In this document: piece by piece, positions 21,281-26,648 of the stretch
Layout of the letters: each line of letters opens with the position of its first letter
Position numbering within the stretch: the first letter of the stretch is position 1
Source: Methanosarcinales archaeon
Lineage (GTDB): Archaea; Halobacteriota; Syntropharchaeia; Alkanophagales; Methanospirareceae
Assembly (NCBI GenBank): GCA_025464645.1
Contig: JAODGF010000092.1
Span: 1 to 26,648 of the forward strand
Direction: 5' to 3'
Length of the DNA stretch: 26,648 nt
The notes under the pieces: generated by a model
Databases searched by the model: none
Told to the model about the DNA's origin: nothing
Seen by the model: only the letters and a program-made list of their open reading frames with translations
Program-made: the position numbers and the translations under genes

Positions 21281-22818
21281 GGTGCTGCATACCTCCCTAA
21301 TCCAAACAGTGCATTAACTTGATCGAGTATGGGTATAGGTATCTCAGTGAGCCAGAGTATACCAAAGATAATGCAGAGCGAAGCGAGGGTTAATACCGGG
21401 ATGAGCATACTAAGCGGTATTTCATTTTTATTCGCAGGAGGATGAGAATGGCTTTCTTTTTCCCTTTCTTCTCTCCTCATATACATCATTTCTATCACGC
21501 GCCAGAAATATACGAGGTTGAGCAGCGTGCTGAGCAGCATAACCGCCACAAATATGAACTTCCCCGCTTCTAAAGAGGCAAGTATTATATACAATTTCGA
21601 TACAAATCCCACACTCGGCGGTACGCCAATCATAGAAATCGCCGCTAATGTAAAAGCCGCGCACGTATATGGCATTTTCCTCCCCAAACCCTTGAAATCC
21701 GTTATATTCCACAATTCTGCCTTGTAAATAAAAGCGCCGGCAACTAAGAACAAGCACCCTTTCATCAATGCATGATTCAATATATGCATCAATGCAGGAG
21801 TCAGCCCACCCCAAAGTGCATGGTGCGTGGATGTGGAAAGCCCAACCGCAAGCATGATGTAGCCCATTTGCGAAACTGAAGAATAGGCAAGCATCCTCTT
21901 CAGGTTATACTGCGCTATCGCGAGCACAGACCCTATGATTATACCTAATGCCGCAATCCAGCAAAGAAAATCGAATATGGGCAATAGTTTGATGAAATTC
22001 ACGGTGTAAACAGAAAAACAGACCCTTATGAACGCGTAGGTGGAGACCTCAATTATGATACCAGAGAGCATTGCGCTTATCTCCGAAGGCGCAAACGAAT
22101 GCGCATCTGGTAACCACGTATGAAGTGGAAAGAGCGCCATCTTTATGCTTAATCCCACTGTGAAGAAGCCAAAAGCCGCCAGGACTACCTTGTTCCCGTA
22201 CAATGGCGGCAATAGAACCGAGAGGTCATGCATGTTCAACGTGCCCGTTACTGAATATAAAAACCCTATTCCCAGCAAGAAGAAACAAGCACCGATAGAA
22301 CCCAATACGAGGTAAGTGAAGCTTGCTTTCAGCGCTATTTTTCCTCGCGAAGCGATTAACGCATACGCCGAAAGCGAAAATATCTCCACAAACACATACA
22401 TGTTAAATATGTCACCGGTAACAACGACACCGCATAATCCGGTGACGAGGAGTTGGTAAACGGTGTAAAAAGGGACAATTTTATGCGGCAATTCGTGCGC
22501 TATGCTCCTCTTTGAATACGTGACACAGATTAAAGCTAAGGAAAGAAGTATGACCAGTACGTAAGCATTCAACGCATCCACGACATATTCTATGCCCCAG
22601 GGAGGTGCCCACCCGCCAAGCCAGTAATGTATGGTTCCAATAGTGAGGACATGGTTCAGGATAAAAACGGACATGACGAGTTGAACGAGAATGGTGGAGA
22701 AGGAGAGGAACCAGCAGGATTTCTTGTTCAGCCAGCCAGCAATTAGGATGGTAAATGCCGAGAGCAAGGATATTACTACTACAAGGACAGGAAACTGCTC
22801 GACTACGCTCAGTATCAC
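21277..22818 (-). CDS. mnhD: Monovalent cation/proton antiporter subunit D
   Basis: A 513-aa polytopic protein of the MrpD/MbhH family. It has GDIFNMYVFVEIFSLSAYAL with Glu145 (TM5), IKMALFPLHTWLPDAH with Lys226 (TM7), LNHALMKGCLF with Lys353 and GFVSKLY with Lys408 (TM12). The TM8 position usually held by Lys is Glu257 (SGIIIEVSTYAFIR), a notable change if the alignment is right. It starts at GTG after GGGGGT, follows mnhC by a 172-nt gap, and couples to the next gene by ATGA. It is part of the membrane core that moves protons or sodium ions. The gene order matches archaeal Mrp and Mbh clusters. Confidence 0.92.
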   Translation of the reverse strand: MILSVVEQFPVLVVVISLLSAFTILIAGWLNKKSCWFLSFSTILVQLVMSVFILNHVLTIGTIHYWLGGWAPPWGIEYVVDALNAYVLVILLSLALICVTYSKRSIAHELPHKIVPFYTVYQLLVTGLCGVVVTGDIFNMYVFVEIFSLSAYALIASRGKIALKASFTYLVLGSIGACFFLLGIGFLYSVTGTLNMHDLSVLLPPLYGNKVVLAAFGFFTVGLSIKMALFPLHTWLPDAHSFAPSEISAMLSGIIIEVSTYAFIRVCFSVYTVNFIKLLPIFDFLCWIAALGIIIGSVLAIAQYNLKRMLAYSSVSQMGYIMLAVGLSTSTHHALWGGLTPALMHILNHALMKGCLFLVAGAFIYKAELWNITDFKGLGRKMPYTCAAFTLAAISMIGVPPSVGFVSKLYIILASLEAGKFIFVAVMLLSTLLNLVYFWRVIEMMYMRREEREKESHSHPPANKNEIPLSMLIPVLTLASLCIIFGILWLTEIPIPILDQVNALFGLGRYAAP

Positions 22819-22937
22819 GTTTTATTTACCCCCTTTTTTCCCTGTTTGGGAACACGCCTTCCTCAAAAAAGCTTTCAATACGCCTTAAAAAGAAGTAAAA
22901 AACGACAATATGTAAATTTTTCTGTTTTTGCCAGCGG

Positions 22938-22949
22938 GACACCGGTGTC
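22938..22949. repeat. 12-bp palindrome in the mnhC-mnhD gap
   Basis: GACACCGGTGTC is a perfect 12-bp palindrome in the 172-nt gap between mnhC and mnhD, near a run of eight T (plus strand). It could be a hairpin, a protein site or a repeat remnant. The gap holds no gene. Confidence 0.5.
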
Positions 22950-22990
22950 ACGCATTCCGTTTTTTTTCAATTTGCAATTGCGTAGAGATA

Positions 22991-23389
22991 TTACACTCCC
23001 AGCTCTCTCTCCTTCTCTATTATCTCCTCTTCTTCTATCGTCCCGTATTCCTCATACATCCGTATTACGAGCGCGAGGGCAACAGCAAGAGTTGCAACCG
23101 AGACCACGATTGCGGTCAAGATAAGCACGTGAGGCAATGGATTCACGTAAACATAGCCCTTATGTATCATCGCTTCACTTACAATCGGCGCCGTTCCCCT
23201 AAGAGTTGGTCCAATATCAGCCAGCGAAATGAAGAATAGGAATATAGCGGTTTGGAATATACTCAACCCAATAAGTTTCTTTATCAAATTGCCCTTTGCA
23301 ATCATCGCATAGAACCCGATGAGCATAATTGTGATGGAAATCCAGTAATTATATTTTGCAAATATTTCCTCGATTAACCATTCCAACAT
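22991..23389 (-). CDS. mnhC: Antiporter subunit C (NuoK-like)
   Basis: A 132-aa membrane protein of the MrpC/MbhG/NuoK family, three helices: MIGFYAMIAKGNLIKKLIGL, FQTAIFLFFISLADI and PHVLILTAIVVSVATLAVAL. The DPLPHVLILTAIVV type signature is here NPLPHVLILTAIVVSVAT. I choose the ATG at 23387-23389 because GGGGGAAAGG lies directly upstream and the mnhB stop is at 23391; a longer frame from 23416 would add nine residues overlapping mnhB. The acidic C terminus (EEEEIIEKERELGV) is unusual for the family. It lies within the Mrp operon after mnhB. Confidence 0.88.
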   Translation of the reverse strand: MLEWLIEEIFAKYNYWISITIMLIGFYAMIAKGNLIKKLIGLSIFQTAIFLFFISLADIGPTLRGTAPIVSEAMIHKGYVYVNPLPHVLILTAIVVSVATLAVALALVIRMYEEYGTIEEEEIIEKERELGV

Positions 23390-23390
23390 T

Positions 23391-23888
23391 TTATTCCTTT
23401 CCCCCTTCCTTCTCATCCTCCTCTTTTTTCCACGCGAGGTTAAAAAATATCTCTGCGATTACCGCCATTACGGTTATTCCCACTCCTATCTCTATAAAAT
23501 CCATACCCAAGGCTCTCCTCTCTTCAAAATGGACTGGCAGTGAAAGGAAACCATAGTTTAGATACTGCGCAGCTCCTAAACTGCAGATTATGCACAACAG
23601 TCCTACCCCGGCGTAGATATACACCCCAGTACTGAAAAGAGCGGTATTTACAGCTTCCGGGAATCTGTTCCCCGCATTAACGATGCCAAAAGCGATAACG
23701 AGCAGGACAAAAGAAGCACCGAAGATTACGCCCCCCTGAAATCCTCCCCCTGGTCCACTCGAGCCATGCATTATCACGTACAATGCAAATAACTGGATGA
23801 AAGGGACCATCAATCTCGATACCGTTTCCACTATGACATCACCACTCCTTTTTTTGCCCTCTTCCGTCTCACTTTTTCCCGTGTTCAA
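23391..23888 (-). CDS. mnhB: Antiporter subunit B (MnhB domain)
   Basis: A 165-aa membrane protein with the MnhB signature: LMVPFIQLFALYVIMHGSSG, then PGGGFQGGVIFGASF, and four helices. The start is a TTG (23886-23888) following GAGGCGAGG, 4 nt after the MbhE-like stop; an ATG start inside (residue 26) would remove the charged N terminus and cut into helix 1, so the TTG is preferred. The C-terminal tail is charged. It packs beside subunit C in Mrp and Mbh complexes and corresponds to MbhF. Confidence 0.88.
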   Translation of the reverse strand: MNTGKSETEEGKKRSGDVIVETVSRLMVPFIQLFALYVIMHGSSGPGGGFQGGVIFGASFVLLVIAFGIVNAGNRFPEAVNTALFSTGVYIYAGVGLLCIICSLGAAQYLNYGFLSLPVHFEERRALGMDFIEIGVGITVMAVIAEIFFNLAWKKEEDEKEGGKE

Positions 23889-23891
23889 AGT

Positions 23892-24437
23892 TTACCTCGC
23901 CTCCGGTCTCTTCCCCCGTCTTCTCAACAATAATAAGACAGACACGCCGGCGGTAAAAATAACGGTGGTCTCACCCAGCGTATCGTAACCTCGGTAGTCA
24001 GCAAGACCATAAGTAACCATATTAATAACTTCTGTTTCCTCTTCGCCTTCTTCTATCCATCTTATTATAAGAGAATACCTGAAAACCTCGAGTTCATCAC
24101 CCGCTTTTTTAATGAAGTAATATTTCTGCTCTTTTGGGTAAAACGCCTGTTGTCTCTCCTCTGGCACGAGAAAGAAGTCCCATTCGCCTTCTTCGATAGA
24201 CTCAACCCTGGTAGGTAGCGGTAGTCCCCTCTCTTCTATTTTATCCATTAGACTCTCCGGGATAATTCCCTGGTTCAAGTCGTCCATTAACCCGTCAGCG
24301 TCGATATTAAACAATTTTACATATCTATTAGGCGCAGAATTCGGGTCGCCAAAATCAGGTATGTCTTCCGCTACGTATATGAATAGAGCACCTAAAACGA
24401 TTACAAATAGTAGTGCCGATAGTGATATCAATTTCAT
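23892..24437 (-). CDS. MbhE-like subunit with large extra loop
   Basis: Homologue of MbhE and of the end of MrpA. It starts with one helix, then FGDPNSAPNRYV (34-44 when counted from 24449), and ends in VTYGLADYRGYDTLGETTV followed by a last helix (FTAGVSVLLLLRRR). These are the MbhE hallmarks, but family members are near 95 aa, and this one has about 85 extra residues (about 50-138) between them, acidic and probably outside the membrane (LMDDLNQGIIPESLMDKIEE, then WDFFLVPEERQQAF). The open frame begins at 24449; I use the ATG at 24437, which overlaps the upstream stop as ATGA. It is the link between the MbhD-like and MnhB subunits. Confidence 0.8.
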   Translation of the reverse strand: MKLISLSALLFVIVLGALFIYVAEDIPDFGDPNSAPNRYVKLFNIDADGLMDDLNQGIIPESLMDKIEERGLPLPTRVESIEEGEWDFFLVPEERQQAFYPKEQKYYFIKKAGDELEVFRYSLIIRWIEEGEEETEVINMVTYGLADYRGYDTLGETTVIFTAGVSVLLLLRRRGKRPEAR

Positions 24438-24679
24438 TTCTTCTCCCACCTCACCGTCCTGGATAACGCAGCAATTAAGAACGCAGTTGATGCACCGGCG
24501 CCGACAGCAGCTTCCGTAAACGCCACATCCACCGAGTGCATCTCCACCCAGACCATAGCCATCAGGAAACTATAAGCGCTCAGTAACATGATTGCACTCA
24601 GGAGGTCTCTCACCGTTATCGCCACTATCGCAAGTACTACAACCAAAGAGAGCAGTACGAGGTCAATGGAAGGTATCAT
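24434..24679 (-). CDS. MbhD-like subunit (DUF4040/MrpA C-terminal domain)
   Basis: An 81-aa protein with three helices and the MbhD pattern: AITVRDLLSAIMLLSAYSF, then VWVEMHSVDVAFTEAAVGA, then GASTAFLIAAL. Such domains form the end of MrpA in bacteria and are separate subunits in archaeal Mbh and Mrp clusters. The charged EAA motif in helix 3 is conserved. It overlaps the MbhE-like gene (ATGA) and follows mnhE after 87 nt. An alternate name is MrpA-C. Confidence 0.85.
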   Translation of the reverse strand: MIPSIDLVLLSLVVVLAIVAITVRDLLSAIMLLSAYSFLMAMVWVEMHSVDVAFTEAAVGAGASTAFLIAALSRTVRWEKK

Positions 24680-24766
24680 TTTTTTATTTATCTCCTATTT
24701 TTCAGTTCGCAGATATAATATAAAAAACTATCGGTTTTTATCGTGCCACTGAAGACACAATTTTCC

Positions 24767-25273
24767 CTATCTTTCCATATACACATCAGCCACTTTCCGT
24801 TGCATCGTTTTATCCACAAGTAGGGCATCAGCGGGCTTTTTCGCGATTGCATGCACCCAGAACTTTCCCTTCTCCGGGTCTACCAAAATGGTTATCGTCC
24901 CTGGAGTCAAGGTGATAGAATTAGCGAGTGTAACGAGAGCGAAATCGCTCCTCAAAGAAGTATCAAATTCTATTATTCGCGGGTCAATCGGCATCTTCGG
25001 ATGTAGCACACGATATGCGACATCGAAGTTCGCCAGCACTATCTGCCACAACTCCCACCAGATGTAAATAAAGAATCTGAAGGACTTTGCTAGCATTTTC
25101 TCACCCTTTCCCTTCACCAGCAGGTCATGAGAAATAAATGCGACAATTGCACTGCATATTACACCTGCAATAACATGGAATGCATCAAAGATGCCAGATA
25201 AGAGAAGCCAGAAGAGGAACATAACGCAAAAGGTTACGAGTATTCCAAATCCTTTCCCTTCTTTTCCCTTCAT
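24767..25273 (-). CDS. mnhE: Antiporter subunit E
   Basis: A 168-aa membrane protein of the MnhE family: N-terminal helices (FCVMFLFWLLLSGIFDAF, VIAGVICSAIVAFI), RFFIYIWWELWQIVLANFDV, then the signature ANSITLTPGTITILVDPEKG and a C-terminal soluble part (WVHAIAKKPADALLVDK). The length is normal. It lies 6 nt after mnhG and is the third gene of the operon. Corresponds to MbhA. Confidence 0.92.
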   Translation of the reverse strand: MKGKEGKGFGILVTFCVMFLFWLLLSGIFDAFHVIAGVICSAIVAFISHDLLVKGKGEKMLAKSFRFFIYIWWELWQIVLANFDVAYRVLHPKMPIDPRIIEFDTSLRSDFALVTLANSITLTPGTITILVDPEKGKFWVHAIAKKPADALLVDKTMQRKVADVYMER

Positions 25274-25279
25274 CTTATC

Positions 25280-25612
25280 TTATCTCCTCTCTTCCCCCAA
25301 TTTCCAGGGTTTCACGCCGGTCATATAAGCCGCTTTCATTATCGCATGTGTCGCTGTTGGATTGGCGAGGAAAATGAACACAATTAAAAATATGAGCTTC
25401 ACGGGTACAAGAGGAGCTTCATGCGCGTAATGAGCAGCATGGTATATCAGGAGACCAGTGATTATAAGCACCTCTCCAAGCGTATCGCACTTCCCGGTTG
25501 CATGCAGTCGCGTGTAAAAGTCGGGTAACCGGAGTAATCCAATTACACCGGTGAACATAAAGAAAATTCCGGCAGCCAGAAATAACGTCACTATCACGTC
25601 TATTATGACCAT
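25280..25612 (-). CDS. mnhG: Antiporter subunit G
   Basis: A 110-aa membrane protein with the MnhG signature LLRLPDFYTRLHATGKCDTL and NPTATHAIMKAAY. Three helices are expected. It overlaps the end of mnhF by 10 nt (25603-25612) and is followed by mnhE after 6 nt. Corresponds to MbhC. Length and motifs are normal. Confidence 0.93.
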   Translation of the reverse strand: MVIIDVIVTLFLAAGIFFMFTGVIGLLRLPDFYTRLHATGKCDTLGEVLIITGLLIYHAAHYAHEAPLVPVKLIFLIVFIFLANPTATHAIMKAAYMTGVKPWKLGEERR

Positions 25613-25890
25613 ACCTCACCCCTCTCTAAATATTTTGCGAAGGCTAAAGTGCCAATGAAGTTCAGGATTGCATAAAGAAGCGAGATGTCAAAGAACAGGG
25701 GTCTTTCGAAATAATAACCGATGATAACCAGGAGAACGATTGTTTTTGTCCCTATTACGCTCACCGCCGCCACGCGATTGAACACGCCGGGACCAAGCGC
25801 TGCACGATATAAACTCAGCATTATCGTAAATGCGATTAACAGTGCGATGGGCAAGATCACCCATTCACGCATGATTACTTCTTCTATCAT
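25603..25890 (-). CDS. mnhF: Antiporter subunit F
   Basis: A 95-aa membrane protein of the MrpF family: GPGVFNRVAAVSVIGTKTIV, then FFDISLLYAILNFIGTLAFA, three helices. First gene of the minus-strand operon. The ATG at 25888-25890 has no clear Shine-Dalgarno, in keeping with a short leader from the TATA box about 40 nt upstream; an ATG at residue 7 is an alternative. Corresponds to MbhB. It is divergent from taw3. Confidence 0.92.
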   Translation of the reverse strand: MIEEVIMREWVILPIALLIAFTIMLSLYRAALGPGVFNRVAAVSVIGTKTIVLLVIIGYYFERPLFFDISLLYAILNFIGTLAFAKYLERGEVWS

Positions 25891-25924
25891 TTTGTTACAC
25901 TTGTGATAAGGTATGGTTGTCGAA

Positions 25925-25940
25925 GAGATATAAATAACTT
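25925..25940 (-). promoter_or_regulatory. TATA box of the Mrp operon
   Basis: On the minus strand AAAAGTTATTTATATC lies about 40 nt before the mnhF start, with an A-rich CCAAAAG upstream as a possible BRE. The leader would be about 15 nt. Confidence 0.45.
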
Positions 25941-26003
25941 TTGGAATTTTTCTGATTCTTCTCCTTTTGAGTTACTCAGAATTTTATCATCTCCGCTCAC
26001 TTA

Positions 26004-26022
26004 CCCCTTTTATAAAGAGGGG
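26004..26022 (+). promoter_or_regulatory. TATA box within a short inverted repeat, before taw3
   Basis: CCCCTTTTATAAAGAGGGG holds TTTTATAAAG, a TATA box about 40 nt before the taw3 start, flanked by CCCCT and AGGGG that can pair. Confidence 0.42.
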
Positions 26023-26051
26023 AGAAAGTAGCACAGGAGGTATTTCACAAA

Positions 26052-26636
26052 TTGGCGTTTGAATCGCAGAAGAAGAAAGCGCTTGCGAGGTTGCGGATAA
26101 GGGGAGCAGACGAAGAAATAGCAGGGATAATAGACAGGATAAACAGTCTTGAAGATTTCTTTACTACGAGCAGTTGCTCAGGAAGAATCGTTTTGATTGG
26201 TTTACCTGAAATAGGTGCGAAGCGAGAAGCGCAGTTCATCGGTAAGTGGCATCGCCCGGTGACGAAGGAAGAAGTGTTAGACGCGATAAAGCTAAAATGG
26301 CGGGAGGGGGAAAGAGAGATATGGCTATTATCGCAATCGCCAATACTGCACGTGGCATGCAGGGATTTAGAGAAGGCAAAGGCGTTGTTAAGAATAGCGA
26401 TTGAATCGGGGTTTAAATACAGTGGGATAAAGGCGATTTCAAATTCAAAAGATGAGAAAGTGGTAGTAGAGGTGGTGAGCACGGAAAGGATGGACGTGCC
26501 GCTGGGTAGAGACGGCATGCTGTTTTGCAGCGAAGCTCATCTGGATTTTATCTTATCGAAGGCGAATTTCATGCTCGAACGGGGGAAAGAGAAGTTGAAG
26601 AGGCTTTACGAAGGGTTGAAAGAAGAGAGGACGTGA
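26052..26636 (+). CDS. taw3: tRNA wybutosine-pathway methyltransferase Taw3 (TYW3 homologue)
   Basis: A 194-aa protein of the TYW3/Taw3 family, which makes an S-adenosylmethionine-dependent methyl transfer in the pathway to wybutosine-type bases at position 37 of tRNA-Phe. Family marks are FFTTSSCSGRIVL (37-49), GKWHRPV (64-70), LSQSPILHVACRDLEKAKAL and AIESGFKYSGIKAISN. The start is a TTG after CAGGAGG (26034-26040) with an 11-nt spacer. A gene may begin three bases past its stop (ATG at 26640), but the window ends. This is an archaeal-eukaryotic trait and supports the archaeal assignment. Confidence 0.9.
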   Translation: MAFESQKKKALARLRIRGADEEIAGIIDRINSLEDFFTTSSCSGRIVLIGLPEIGAKREAQFIGKWHRPVTKEEVLDAIKLKWREGEREIWLLSQSPILHVACRDLEKAKALLRIAIESGFKYSGIKAISNSKDEKVVVEVVSTERMDVPLGRDGMLFCSEAHLDFILSKANFMLERGKEKLKRLYEGLKEERT

Positions 26637-26648
26637 AACATGCTGAAG

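Noticed and set aside
22938..22965. GACACCGGTGTC plus T-run as an intrinsic terminator after mnhC
   Set aside because: The T-run lies on the plus strand, whereas mnhC is transcribed on the minus strand, so it reads as an A-run there; kept only as a palindrome.
19376..25890. Hydrogenase or complex I identity for the Mrp cluster
   Set aside because: No NiFe large or small subunit, ferredoxin or NuoB/C/D-type gene is present in the window; only the Mrp-type membrane half is supported.
1..26648. CRISPR arrays, tRNA or rRNA genes, IS elements and prophage genes
   Set aside because: No regularly spaced repeats, tRNA cloverleaf, rRNA motif, transposase or integrase was recognised on either strand.

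Overview
The window looks like a chromosomal segment of an anaerobic euryarchaeon. It carries an archaeal-type nicotinate phosphoribosyltransferase, a COG2150-type ACT regulator and a Taw3 (wybutosine) enzyme. TATA-box/BRE-like elements lie upstream of several genes, and AGA/AGG and ATA codons are heavily used. An ANME-1/Syntrophoarchaeia-like host is my best guess from gene style, but no marker gene here fixes the taxonomy. I recognised no rRNA, tRNA, CRISPR array or transposase.

Layout. Positions 1-3674 hold housekeeping genes: partial nicotinate phosphoribosyltransferase, ACT regulator, a small coiled-coil membrane protein, a MobA-like nucleotidyltransferase with a hairpin-repeat insertion, and a PHP phosphoesterase. 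From 3717 to 25890 almost everything belongs to one theme, proton/cation antiporter-type membrane subunits and candidate regulators. There are three parts. (a) A minus-strand module at 3717-6162 has a 2-TM protein, a 633-aa MrpD/NuoL-like subunit and a free-standing copy of its C-terminal tail. (b) A minus-strand block at 7669-13571 has a PAS histidine kinase, a receiver protein, a winged-helix protein, then a tail protein, a second winged-helix protein, a 2-TM protein and a 614-aa MrpD/NuoL-like subunit. (c) A complete Mrp/Mbh-type operon at 19376-25890 runs F-G-E-(MbhD-like)-(MbhE-like)-B-C-D-D2-tail, without hydrogenase subunits in the window. A taw3 gene closes the window.

Interleaved, mostly on the plus strand, are CBS-domain proteins: three in tandem at 6272-7584, two CBS pairs in one protein at 15724-17136, one at 17597 and a divergent one at 18017. 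Two paralogous 8-TM membrane proteins of unknown family (13719-15700) are each built from two copies of a 4-TM unit.

Interpretation (inference). The antiporter-like subunits probably form one or more ion-translocating membrane complexes. The CBS proteins are candidate adenine-nucleotide sensors, and the two-component/winged-helix set is the likely transcriptional controller. The most distinctive signal is a recurring tail module, fused to two antiporter subunits and also encoded alone four or five times. It occurs alongside shared promoter motifs: paired ATCGAAA elements 12 nt apart at 13.6 and 17.4 kb, and a 36-nt inverted repeat at 10.5 kb whose core recurs at 17.4 kb.
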